Source of the DNA: CAZICM01 sp964537685
GTDB taxonomy: Bacteria > Myxococcota_A > Polyangia > Polyangiales > Polyangiaceae
Assembly: GCA_964537685.1 (NCBI GenBank)
Contig: CAZICM010000023.1
Location: 1 to 64,000, forward strand
Length of the DNA: 64,000 nt
Reading direction: 5' to 3'
The first letter of the stretch is position 1; each line of letters begins with the position of its first letter. The position numbers were made by a program, and so were the translations under genes. This document shows positions 24,277-33,500 of this stretch, in pieces. Below the pieces are notes generated by a model. It saw only the letters and a program-made list of their open reading frames with translations, was not told the DNA's origin and made no database searches.

Positions 24277-25425
24277 ATGAGACCGAGCGCGGATGTGGTG
24301 GTGATTGGGGCGGGAATTATGGGGCTGTCGATTGCGTACAACCTCGCGCGCAATCACGGCATCCAGAATGTGATCGTCGTCGATAAGGGCTATTTGTGCG
24401 GCGGGGCGAGCGGGCGGAACGGCGGCGGGGTGCGGGCTCAGTTTTCAAGCGAAGGCAATATCCTGCTGATGCGCGAGAGCATCCGGATTTGTCAGCAGTT
24501 CGCGGCGGAGCTCTCTATCAATGTGTGGTTCCGGCAAGGCGGTTATTTGTTTTTGGTGCGCAGCGAAGAAGGGCGCGAACGGCTTGAAAAGAGTGTGGCT
24601 GTGCAGCGGGAGTGCGGCCTGATGACGGAAATGCTTTCGCCCCGGCAGGCTCAGCGCATCGTGCCCGAGCTGTCGACGGAAGGCGTTATCGCGGCGTGTT
24701 TCAATCCCGAGGATGGAGTGGTGTTTCCCTGGCCATTTGTATGGGGTTATGCGCATGGAGCCCAGAAGCTCGGCGTGGAAATTGTGCCGTTTAACGAGGT
24801 CTTGGGCTTTCAGACGACGGGGCGCCGCATCGACGCGGTCGTGACGGCGCAGGGCGAAATTCGGACACAGCGGGTCGTGAACGCGGCGGGTGCGTGGAGT
24901 CCCGAGATTGCGCGGATGCTCGGCGTGGAACTGCCCAACAAAGCGCACCGCCATGAGATTTGCTCGACCGAGCCTTTAAAATTGTTCTTGGGTCCGCTGG
25001 TCGCCGATTTATCGAATGGCCTGTATTTTTCTCAATCCATGCGCGGTGAAATCGTGGGCGGAATTTCCAATCACGATGTGCCCGATGGCCTGAACATGGA
25101 TTCGTCCCACAAGTTTTTGGGGCTGTACGGCAAGGCTCTCTTGAATACGTGTCCGATATTGGGGCGTGTAAAGGTGCTCCGGCAGTGGGCGGGCTGTTAC
25201 GATTTAACGCCCGACGCCAATCCTATCGTGGGCCATGTGGATGAAGTCGACGAGTTTTATCAAGCCTCGGGTTTTATGGGGCACGGTTTTATGATGGCGC
25301 CCGTCATGGGAAAGCTCATCGCCCAGCACATTGCGGAGCAAAGCGATTTGCCTTTGTTTTCCCGCTGGAATTTAAGGCGATTTAAAGAAGGCAAGCTGCT
25401 GGGAGAATCCATGATTATCGGATAG
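24277..25425 (+). CDS. FAD-dependent oxidoreductase, DAO/sarcosine-oxidase-beta type
   Basis: Amine oxidoreductase of 382 residues. The Rossmann signature VVVIGAGIMGLSIAYNLAR lies at the N-terminus, with Asp in VIVVDKG binding the FAD ribose. SGRNGGGVRAQF follows, the flavin-contact block known from sarcosine oxidase beta subunits. A second FAD motif VVNAAGAWSPEIARMLGV and the C-terminal GFMGHGFMMAPVMGKLIAQHI are also present. I prefer ATG 24277; a TTG at 24247 would add ten residues. Substrate is probably an N-methyl or secondary amine or amino acid, but no neighbour helps: there are no sarcosine oxidase alpha, gamma or delta genes here. The SDR gene follows after an AT-rich gap. Confidence 0.88.
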   Translation: MRPSADVVVIGAGIMGLSIAYNLARNHGIQNVIVVDKGYLCGGASGRNGGGVRAQFSSEGNILLMRESIRICQQFAAELSINVWFRQGGYLFLVRSEEGRERLEKSVAVQRECGLMTEMLSPRQAQRIVPELSTEGVIAACFNPEDGVVFPWPFVWGYAHGAQKLGVEIVPFNEVLGFQTTGRRIDAVVTAQGEIRTQRVVNAAGAWSPEIARMLGVELPNKAHRHEICSTEPLKLFLGPLVADLSNGLYFSQSMRGEIVGGISNHDVPDGLNMDSSHKFLGLYGKALLNTCPILGRVKVLRQWAGCYDLTPDANPIVGHVDEVDEFYQASGFMGHGFMMAPVMGKLIAQHIAEQSDLPLFSRWNLRRFKEGKLLGESMIIG

Positions 25426-25488
25426 GTTTATAATTTTATTTAATTTTATTTAATTTATTCAATCGATTTAAGAAAAGGAGCCCAAGCC
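25426..25488. other. AT-rich spacer with short direct repeat
   Basis: The 63-bp gap contains ATTTTATTTA twice in tandem within an almost pure A/T stretch, followed by AAGGAG (about 25475-25480) serving the TTG start at 25489. It may be an UP-element-like or promoter region for the SDR gene. Confidence 0.4.
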
Positions 25489-26340
25489 TTGGCGGGTGAA
25501 TTGGTTTTTATTACGGGAACATCCAGTGGAATTGGGCTCGCATGCGCCGTTGAATGCGCGGCCGCCGGCTTCAGGGTGGTCGCGACAATGCGCGATCTAT
25601 CGAAAAAAGACGCTCTTCTTCAAGCCGCGGCCCAGCGAAACGCAAGCGCAAATCTGTTTGCCGAAGCGCTGGATGTCACCTCTTCCGATATTAACAGCAA
25701 ATTGAAAGAATTGACCAGCCGCTATGGAACGCCTTTCGGGTTGGTCAACAATGCGGGCATTTCCGTGGGCGGCGCCTTTGAAGAACAGTCGGATGCTCAG
25801 GTGCGAAACCAATTTGAAACCAATGTCTTTGGCCTGTTCGCGGTCACGCGCGCGCTCTTGCCCTTGATGCGTGCGCAAGGAAAAGGCCGCATCGTCAATA
25901 TCTCAAGCATTTCAGGGCGCATGGCGTTTGCGCTGACTTCAACCTACGCGGCCACCAAACATGCGGTGGAGGGCTTTAGCGAAGGTCTGCGGGCCGAAAT
26001 GGAGCCCTTTGGTATCCAGGTGTGCCTGATCGAGCCCGGTATGATTAAAACGCCTATTTTTTACGAGAATTTACGGCGCGCCGAGCTCGAAAACAAAGAA
26101 GGGCCGTACGCTGGGGTCACGGCGCATGTCGAAGCCCTCGTGATGAAGGGCGCTAAACGTGCGCCGCCGCCCGAGCTGGTCGCCAAAACACTCATAAAAT
26201 TGCTTACAAAGCGCCGGCCTCCCTTTCGGACACCGGTAGGTACGGACGCAAAAGCATTGCTCGCGCTGCGCTATCTGCTCCCGGAACGGATCTTTTCATG
26301 GGCCGTCGGCGCCTCGCTAAAACCGTCGCGCATTCGTTGA
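25489..26340 (+). CDS. Short-chain dehydrogenase/reductase
   Basis: NAD(P)-dependent oxidoreductase of 283 residues with a TTG start behind a good AAGGAG. All classical SDR motifs are present: TGTSSGIG for the dinucleotide, NNAG, and the catalytic Ser-Tyr-Lys in NISSISGR and TYAATK. IEPGMIKTPIF follows. MRDLSK after strand 2 suggests NADPH preference. The C-terminal extension (KALLALRYLLPERIFSWAVGASL) is typical of SDRs acting on lipophilic or retinol-like substrates. Substrate unknown. It sits between the FAD oxidoreductase and the HEAT lipoprotein on the same strand. Confidence 0.9.
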   Translation: MAGELVFITGTSSGIGLACAVECAAAGFRVVATMRDLSKKDALLQAAAQRNASANLFAEALDVTSSDINSKLKELTSRYGTPFGLVNNAGISVGGAFEEQSDAQVRNQFETNVFGLFAVTRALLPLMRAQGKGRIVNISSISGRMAFALTSTYAATKHAVEGFSEGLRAEMEPFGIQVCLIEPGMIKTPIFYENLRRAELENKEGPYAGVTAHVEALVMKGAKRAPPPELVAKTLIKLLTKRRPPFRTPVGTDAKALLALRYLLPERIFSWAVGASLKPSRIR

Positions 26341-26490
26341 CAAAAAGCCCTATTGCGGAATACCGTCGGCGCGCGCGTGCGGGGGCTGTTCACGCATGCG
26401 TTGGAGGGCATTAGGCTTCGGGAACACGCCCAAAGTTATGGCGATTCCGCAAGCCGGCCCCTGCACAAGAGATCTTCGGAGGAAGACGAG

Positions 26491-28281
26491 ATGATGTTCC
26501 GCAACGCACACCGAATTGCCCCGCTTCTTGGATCACTGCTGCTCGGGGCGCCCGCCGCCGCCACGGTGATGCTTTCCACGGGAGCCCTCGTGGGCTGCGC
26601 CGATGAGAATGACCCCAGCACGCACGTCAAGAAGCTTTCTGATCCGGCCACGCGCCCTGGTGCTGTTCAGCGTCTGATTCAGTTCTTCGAAGACGCCATG
26701 ACGCGCGATAACAAGGATCGCAACGGCCCATCCGTAAAGCCTTTGCTCGACACGATTATCGAGCCGATGACCCAGACCTGCATCAACGGCGATCTGGACG
26801 AGAAGACGCAGTCGAAGCTGGTGAAGTTTTTGGCCGATGCGCGCGATACCCGCGCGGAAGCCTGTCTCTTGAAGGTGCTGAAGGATTACAAGCCGGAAGG
26901 CACGGAGGAAGACATCCGCTGGGTGGTGCGGGCCGTGGGCGCGATGAAGATGAAGACGGCCGCGGGCCCGCTCATCGATGTTTTTCTAAAACTCAAGGCA
27001 TCAAAGCCCAAGGGCGGCCAGGTGTACCGCGATGTGAGCGAGGCGATGATCGCGCTGGCCGAGACGGACATGACGATCGCACAGGGCTGGGAATCGCAGC
27101 TTTTGGAGCGCATCGGGCGTCCGATCAACGATCCCAAAGACATTCCCACGCTCAAGGATGAGCTGGTCTGGCAAATCACGTCGGCGCAGATTCTAGGTAT
27201 GGCCAAGAGCGAGAAGGCCGTCACTCCGCTGCTCAAAATGATGCTTTCGCCGGCCAAGGCGGATGCAGGCGCGACGGCGATTTTGGCGCTGGTTAAAATC
27301 GGCAAGCCCGCGATTGCGCCGACAATTGCGCTCTTGAAGGGCGAAAATAAAGATCTGGTCGAGTATTCAAAGATTGAAACGCTGAAGGCTGCGGGCGCGG
27401 GCGACAAGCCTTCGGCAGAGGCTCAGAAGGCGGCCGCGAGCGCCTATGTGAATACGGCCGCGCTTGTACTGGCGACGATTGGACGCGAGGAAACGGCGGC
27501 GCCGCTCCTCGAGGTAATTGGCAAGGCCGATGACACGGCCAGGTCGATCATCGCGCGCGAGCTTTCGAAGGTGCCCAAGAACGACGCGACGAAGAAAGCC
27601 TTCCAAGAGGCGTACGAAAAGACGAGCTTGACCGCGTCGATTCCGCCTGGACAAGGCGCGAAGGAAGCGCTGCTCGAGGCAGCGACGCAATTCTTCGATG
27701 CCAATTTCGTTCCGTGGATCGTAAAGACATCGCTGGATGCGAAGGGCGAGGAAGCCGATTTGACGCCTGTTCGCGAGGCGGCTCTTTCGGCGGCGGCGAA
27801 GCTGATGAAGGCCGATCAAGTGGCTGACGTGGAGAAGCTGTACAACCTCAAGTCCACGGGCGCCGATGGCAAGCCGAGCATTTTGGGCAAGGGCTTGGAG
27901 AAGGAATTCAAGCTCGCCAAGGACCTCGCGAATGAGTGCAAAGAAGACGCGGCTTGTTACCTGAAGGCGATGAGCGATCCGGCCAATCAGGAGAAGGACT
28001 CTCAGTTCAAGGGCATCAAGGCGGCCTATATGCTCGGCGTGCTCGGCAGCCCGGATGTGCGGCAGAAGATTATCGATGCCTATCCGAAGGTCACCAATGC
28101 GGCCATTCGCTTTGTGTCGGTTACGGTCATCGATCACCTGTCGCCCAAGGGCGATCCCGACATCGCCAAGAAGCTGCAAGCCATTGTCGATGAAGCGGAA
28201 GAAAAGCGCGATCAGCTTAAAATGGCGGGCAACGCGCCCTTTAAGACCGTCATTTATCGTTTGAACGCGCGCGCGCAGTAA
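26491..28281 (+). CDS. HEAT-repeat lipoprotein
   Basis: Predicted lipoprotein of 596 residues. ATG 26491 has a perfect GGAGGA (26478-26483) seven bases upstream; the frame is open to 26353 but has no signal sequence there. The signal region ends STGALVGC. The mature part is all alpha-helical with HEAT-like pairs, for example VRAVGAMKMKTAAGPLIDVF, ITSAQILGMAKSEKAVTPLL, AILALVKIGKPAIAPTIALL and ATIGREETAAPLLEVIGKA. HEAT solenoids are protein-interaction scaffolds, and similar lipoproteins recur in myxobacteria. It directly precedes the FHA sigma-54 activator (47-bp gap), so the two could be co-transcribed. Confidence 0.85.
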   Translation: MMFRNAHRIAPLLGSLLLGAPAAATVMLSTGALVGCADENDPSTHVKKLSDPATRPGAVQRLIQFFEDAMTRDNKDRNGPSVKPLLDTIIEPMTQTCINGDLDEKTQSKLVKFLADARDTRAEACLLKVLKDYKPEGTEEDIRWVVRAVGAMKMKTAAGPLIDVFLKLKASKPKGGQVYRDVSEAMIALAETDMTIAQGWESQLLERIGRPINDPKDIPTLKDELVWQITSAQILGMAKSEKAVTPLLKMMLSPAKADAGATAILALVKIGKPAIAPTIALLKGENKDLVEYSKIETLKAAGAGDKPSAEAQKAAASAYVNTAALVLATIGREETAAPLLEVIGKADDTARSIIARELSKVPKNDATKKAFQEAYEKTSLTASIPPGQGAKEALLEAATQFFDANFVPWIVKTSLDAKGEEADLTPVREAALSAAAKLMKADQVADVEKLYNLKSTGADGKPSILGKGLEKEFKLAKDLANECKEDAACYLKAMSDPANQEKDSQFKGIKAAYMLGVLGSPDVRQKIIDAYPKVTNAAIRFVSVTVIDHLSPKGDPDIAKKLQAIVDEAEEKRDQLKMAGNAPFKTVIYRLNARAQ

Positions 28282-28298
28282 TCGATCTCTTATTATCC

Positions 28299-28322
28299 GG
28301 CACCCACTTCCCCCGAGGTGCC
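28299..28322 (+). promoter_or_regulatory. Possible SD-masking hairpin
   Basis: GGCACC (28299-28304) can pair with GGTGCC (28317-28322). The second arm overlaps the ribosome-binding site GAGGTG (28315-28320) of the FHA activator gene. A six-pair stem with a 12-base loop could dampen translation; its stability is modest. Confidence 0.3.
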
Positions 28323-28328
28323 CGCTCC

Positions 28329-30272
28329 ATGCTTGTTCTCACCATTACGCAAGGAATTTCGGCCGGGCGTGTTTATGAGCTCGCCGGCGAAATTGTGTCG
28401 ATTGGACGCGCGCCCTCCAATCATATCGTGCTCACCGATAGCCATGTGTCCGGCGAACACGCGAGGATTGTTCAGTCGCTGGGCAGGTGCATCCTGCATG
28501 ACCTGCGCTCGACGAACGGCACGACGTTGGTGCGGGGAGAACAGCATCAGCGCCTCTCGGGGGATTTTCAAGCGGTGGAGCTCGAGTCGGGCGATGTGAT
28601 CGAGCTCGGCACGGGCGATGCTGTCGTCGCTATTCAAGTAGCGCTCGTCGAGGATCAAGATCGAACGCATGTCGTGTCGATGAAGCGCCTCGACGAGCTC
28701 GAACCGACGGCGGCCCAAATCGAGCGGGATCCCAATGCTCTTTCGGCGCTGTATTCGGCGCAAAAGCGAATAGGCGCCGCAACCGATCTCGAGCGCGTTC
28801 TTGTGGAAGTGCTGGATGCGGTCTTTCAATTGGTGCCCGCCGCAACGCACGCAACGGTGGTTCTGCGCGACGATGAACAAGTGCCGGATGCTGCGGCGGC
28901 TGCCTACGTTCCCGTGCTTACGCGGGTACGGCTCGACAATGGCCAGGCCGGCCCTCCTCCAGGGCCGGTCGCCATCACACGAAGCGTGTACCGCAAAGTC
29001 ATCAAGGAGCGCGCGGCTGTACTCGCGGCGGACGCTCCATCGGAAGTGGGGAACAGCGAGTCGCTAATGGGCGCGTCCATCCGGAGCACGGTGGGGATTC
29101 CCCTGTGGAAGGGCGAAGAGATTATCGGTGTTCTCCAGACCGATAACCGCAACGCGCCGGGCATGCTCAAGCCCCGGGATGTGGAGATTTTGCTGTTGCT
29201 CGCGGCAAATGCATCGCTCGCCGTCGCCAATGCGCGGCTTATCAAAAGGCTGTCGGCCGCGGAGGAGCGGCTGCAGAAAGAAAATAGTTTTTTAAAAGGG
29301 CGCGAAGAAAAGAGGCGCGGCGGCGGGAAAGAAGTCGAAATCATCGGCACAAGCACGGCGATGCGGCGGGTGATCGAACAGCTCGACAAGGTGGTCGACA
29401 CGCGCGTGACGGTGCTGATCGAAGGAGAAACCGGCACGGGCAAAGAGCTCATCGCAGCGGCGGTGCACTATCGATCGCGGCGGCGGGACAAGCTGTTTGT
29501 GGCTCAGAACTGCGCGGCGCTTGCGGAGAGCCTCCTGGAAAGCGAGCTCTTCGGCCATAAAAAAGGCTCGTTTACAGGCGCGGTCGAAGAAAAGAAGGGC
29601 CTGTTTGAAATCGCGGACGGCGGGACGCTCTTTTTGGACGAGATCACCGAAACGCCGCTTTCGCTTCAATCCAAGCTGCTCCGCGCGCTTCAAGAGGGAG
29701 AGATCCGGCCTGTGGGCTCGACGAGCGCCAAGCATGTGAACGTGCGCATCGTCGCCGCGACCAACCGGACCCTCGAGGAAGAAGTGGCCAAAGGGCGCTT
29801 TCGCGAGGATTTGTACTACCGGCTGAAGGTGTTCCCCATCCGGCTTCCGCCTCTGCGGGAGCGGCGCGAGGATATACCGCTGCTCGCGTCGCATTTTTTG
29901 CAGCGCTACGCGGAAGAGCTGAGCAAACCCGTGGGCGGTTTTGGACAGCAGGCCATGGAATTGATGGTGGCCTACAACTGGCCCGGGAATGTGCGCGAGC
30001 TTCAGAACGAAGTGCAGCGGCTGGTCATTCAGGTGGAGCCTGGAGCTTTTGTTACACCGGAGCTTTTGTCGCCGCGCATCCGGCAAGTAGAAGGCTTGGT
30101 GATGAGGGCGGGAACGGTGAAGGGCACCCTGAAAGACATGATGGATGCGGTCGAGAAGTTCTTCCTGTTAGAGGCGCTGCGCGAACACAACAACAACAAG
30201 ACCAATGCGGCCAAGGCGCTGGGCATCACGCGGGAAGGGCTTCATAAGAAGCTGCGCCAGCACGGCATTTAA
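28329..30272 (+). CDS. FHA-GAF sigma-54-dependent transcriptional activator
   Basis: Enhancer-binding protein of 647 residues. The FHA domain (1-100) shows SIGRAPSNHIVL, SGEHARI and STNGT, so it should bind phosphothreonine. A GAF domain (about 137-310) follows, then the sigma-54 AAA+ domain (about 337-565) with Walker A GETGTGKE, Walker B GGTLFLDEI, the sigma-54 contact loop GSFTGA (canonical GAFTGA) and the arginine-finger region FREDLYYRL. A Fis-type helix-turn-helix closes the protein (NAAKALGITREGLHKKL). FHA activators are fed by Ser/Thr kinases in myxobacteria; the kinases in this window are candidates but unproven. It converges with the next regulator pair, three bases from stop to stop. 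Confidence 0.96.
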   Translation: MLVLTITQGISAGRVYELAGEIVSIGRAPSNHIVLTDSHVSGEHARIVQSLGRCILHDLRSTNGTTLVRGEQHQRLSGDFQAVELESGDVIELGTGDAVVAIQVALVEDQDRTHVVSMKRLDELEPTAAQIERDPNALSALYSAQKRIGAATDLERVLVEVLDAVFQLVPAATHATVVLRDDEQVPDAAAAAYVPVLTRVRLDNGQAGPPPGPVAITRSVYRKVIKERAAVLAADAPSEVGNSESLMGASIRSTVGIPLWKGEEIIGVLQTDNRNAPGMLKPRDVEILLLLAANASLAVANARLIKRLSAAEERLQKENSFLKGREEKRRGGGKEVEIIGTSTAMRRVIEQLDKVVDTRVTVLIEGETGTGKELIAAAVHYRSRRRDKLFVAQNCAALAESLLESELFGHKKGSFTGAVEEKKGLFEIADGGTLFLDEITETPLSLQSKLLRALQEGEIRPVGSTSAKHVNVRIVAATNRTLEEEVAKGRFREDLYYRLKVFPIRLPPLRERREDIPLLASHFLQRYAEELSKPVGGFGQQAMELMVAYNWPGNVRELQNEVQRLVIQVEPGAFVTPELLSPRIRQVEGLVMRAGTVKGTLKDMMDAVEKFFLLEALREHNNNKTNAAKALGITREGLHKKLRQHGI

Positions 30273-30275
30273 ATT

Positions 30276-30530
30276 TCAGCGGGAGCCTTTTTTCGAAGGC
30301 TTTTGAGACGATTTTTGTTTTGGAGCGGCAGGGGTTTTGATGACCAGAACGGCTTTCCCTCCTTGAGCTTGAGGGCGCACGCTCACATAGCCATTGAGCT
30401 TTGCAAAACCGTCCATATCGCCTTTATGCGTATCCATGTGTTCGCTGAAGCGAAGCCATAAGGCGCGGGCTTCGGCGGCGGGCACCGGCACGCCGTCAAT
30501 CAAGACCGAAAGGTTTGATGCGTCATTCAT
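30276..30530 (-). CDS. Small protein coupled to the giant regulator
   Basis: 84 residues from ATG 30530. That ATG overlaps the TGA of the 1514-residue regulator (ATGA), so it is surely the translational start; upstream in-frame ATGs fall inside that gene. The sequence has two parts. A short alpha/beta-looking unit reads LSVLIDGVPVPAAEARALWLRFSEHM then DMDGFAKLNGYVSVRP, and a very basic tail is rich in Lys, Ser and Pro (APKQKSSQKPSKKGSR). No family recognised. Tight coupling suggests it acts with the regulator; the basic tail could touch nucleic acid, which is only a guess. Confidence 0.75.
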   Translation of the reverse strand: MNDASNLSVLIDGVPVPAAEARALWLRFSEHMDTHKGDMDGFAKLNGYVSVRPQAQGGKAVLVIKTPAAPKQKSSQKPSKKGSR

Positions 30531-33500
30531 TGAATCCCGTACTCCTTGAGACGCCGATAAAACGTGCGCCTGGGCAAACCAACCATCTGCGCTGCCTTCA
30601 CCCTGTTCCAATTGCAACTCGTCAGCGCTTCTAAAATACGCTCACGTTCATCCGCGCGGTGCGCATCCAGCGATGTTTGAACAGGCCGCCGCGGCGAATC
30701 TTCATCGCGATCGCGATCGCGCCCCGCCGCAGGATGGCGCGCCGTAGGCTCGGGCAGCTCGAACTCATCCAACTCGGGCGCATCGGACAAAACCCATGCA
30801 TTGAGCAGCACATTCTCCAACTGCCGCACATTGCCGGGCCAGCTATAGGCCATCAGCTTTTTCAGCGCGGCGCGCGACACGATGCGCCGGTCCCGGTTGT
30901 AGCGGGCCGCGAACAATCTCAAAAAATGATCGATCAAGATCGGAATGTCCTCGATGCGCTCCCGAAGCGGCGGAACACGAATCTCGATCACATGCAAACG
31001 GTAGTAGAGGTCTTCCCGGAATAGCGAATCGGCAACCATGCGCGACAAATCGCGGTGAGTGGCCGCAATGATGCGGGTGCCTACGGGCTCTTCCCGGTTT
31101 CCGCCCACTGGACGAACCACTTTCTCCTGCAGCACGCGAAGCAGTCCGGCCTGCATCTTCTGAGGCATCTCTCCAATCTCATCGAGCAAAATCGTGCCTT
31201 CCGTCGCCTCGCGCAGAAGCCCTTTCCGCTCCCGATCGGCCCCGGTAAACGCGCCGCGCACATGCCCGAACAGCTCGCTTTCAAGCAAATGTTCGGGAAT
31301 CGCTCCGCAATTGATGCCCACAAAAGGCTTGCGGGCCCGCGGACCTGCGTTGTGAATCGCGCGGGCCACCATTTCCTTGCCCGTGCCGCTTTCGCCCGTA
31401 ATCAACACCGGCACGTCGGTGTCCTTGATGCGATCGATCAGCGCGTACACCCGGCGCATCGCAACGCTTGTGCCGCACAAGCCTTCATATCCAAAGTGGC
31501 CGCGCAGCACCGCCCGGGCATTTTTCAGATCGCGCTTTGTCGCGGCGAGCTGTTCGGTGCGGTGGCCCAACAGCTCTTCCAGTTTATTGCGTGCCGCCAG
31601 CAGCTCGTTGTTGGCCAGTTCGAGCTCGCGCGCCCTGCGTTCGTTTTCACCGACCAAACGCGCGGTTTCGATGGCAATGGCCACTTGGTCGGAAAGCGCG
31701 AGCAGCGTGGACAGCTCTTCCGCGAATCCCGACGCGGCCTTCATCCTCGTCTCTAGATACAGCGCACCAATCACATCGCCGCTCCGCGCCCGAATCGGCA
31801 CACATGCAATCGACTGAAGCATCAGCCGGTGCACCGATACGTACTCGCGCATACGCATGTCTTCGTTCACGTTGGTCGTGACAATCGGCTCACCGCTTTG
31901 GATGACTTTCTCCGCTATCGAATGGGAAAAGCTCGCGTGAGGATCGTTGCCGCTTTGATCGCGCGAGGCATATACCGACAGATCTTGATGCGCCCGTGCC
32001 GATGCAGCCGCGGGCGCGATGGTGGATCGGGCCGTGTATCCGCTGCGCAAGATCACCGAACCCCGCTCCGCATGAAGAAGAGCAATCGCGTGATCTGTCA
32101 CTTTTTCGAGCAGCCGGGGCAAATCGACTTCACCTGCGATGGCGCGATTGATTTCCAACACGCGCGCCAGCCTGTCCTCGCTCACGGTGTTGATATGCAC
32201 CGTCGTGCCCGCCCCCAATTCACTTAATCCCGACGAACGAATGGTCCGCCGCCGGGGATCGTTCCAAAACACCTCTCTCAGATCCCTGGGAAGCCGGGAG
32301 GCAATTTCCTCGAGCACAGCCAGCGCTTCTTCCCTATCGCGGCGGGCCTTCAGCGATTGCCCCAAATGCGAATACAGCTCGGCCCTCGCTTCCAGCGCCC
32401 GCCAAATCAGATCCCGCGGGCCGCTATCCCGGGCTGCCTCCAGAGCCTCGTTGTAGGCATCTTTCGCGAGATTTTCGTTTCCCGAAATCGCCGCCGCCTT
32501 CCCCTGGGCCAGCGCGTACAGCGCCTTATGCGCCATCGTGCCCGACAGGCTCTGCTCTGCCTTGCGCACGGCCGCCGTAAGTGTCGCGCCATTCGCGTTT
32601 GGACGGGCCGCTGCAAAGAGAATGCGCTCGAGCATCGCCTCGGCCGCATCGGCATGGCGGCCGATGGACTCATAGGCATGCGCGCATTGTTCGCATAGAC
32701 GCTCGGCAGCCTCGAGATCGCCTGTTTGGGCGGCATATTCTGCCTCCAACGCGAGCAACTGAGCATGCAACTGAGGCGGCAGCTCCGCCTTTTGCTCGGC
32801 CAGCGCGTCCAGCGAAACCCGGGCTCTGGCCACGCGGCTTAGATACAGATCCAAATTCGCGAGATTGAGCAGCGCCTGCCTTAGTGTTGCAACACGCCCG
32901 GAGCGCTTGCCCATATCGACAGCCGCTTCGAGATGCCGGCTCGCAGTCGCCAAATCGGCCTGCTGTTTGGCAATGGTCGCGAGATTCAGGCGAATGGTCG
33001 CAACACTCCCCGCATCTCCGGCCTGCTCTGCGGCATGGAGCGCATCCTCGTAGGCTCGCTTCGCCTCGGACAATTGGTTCTCGCGCTGAAGAACAAAAGC
33101 CAGTGAACTGAGCCCCACCGAAAGAATCCGCGGCTCGCCGATCTTCTTGGCCATGCGCACGGCCTGCTGAAGCGCAAGCTTCGCGTCTTTTGAACGCCCG
33201 GCCAGGCTTTGAGCCAAGCCCCGCATCGCCGTCGCATCCGAAAGAAGCCGCTTCAACTCGGGTGAGAGAGCTTCAAAACTCCGCTCGTGGGCCTCGATGT
33301 CCAGCGAAACGGTATCGCTCTCCTCCCCGGCGGATGCCAGAGGAATAAGACCCAGCCGCTCACTCACTTCGGCCGCATTCCGTTCGGCTTCCGCATAGTC
33401 GCCCGCCCGCAAATGAGCGCGCGATGAGTACACAAGAAAGGCCGCCGCCAGCGCTAAAGAGCCGCCCCGCAGCGCCTCTTCCTCAACCTTCTTCAGCTCC

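Noticed and set aside
27367..28179. 270-codon reverse open frame rich in Arg and Leu
   Set aside because: Antisense of the HEAT lipoprotein; Arg/Leu richness is the mirror of Ala/Lys codons.
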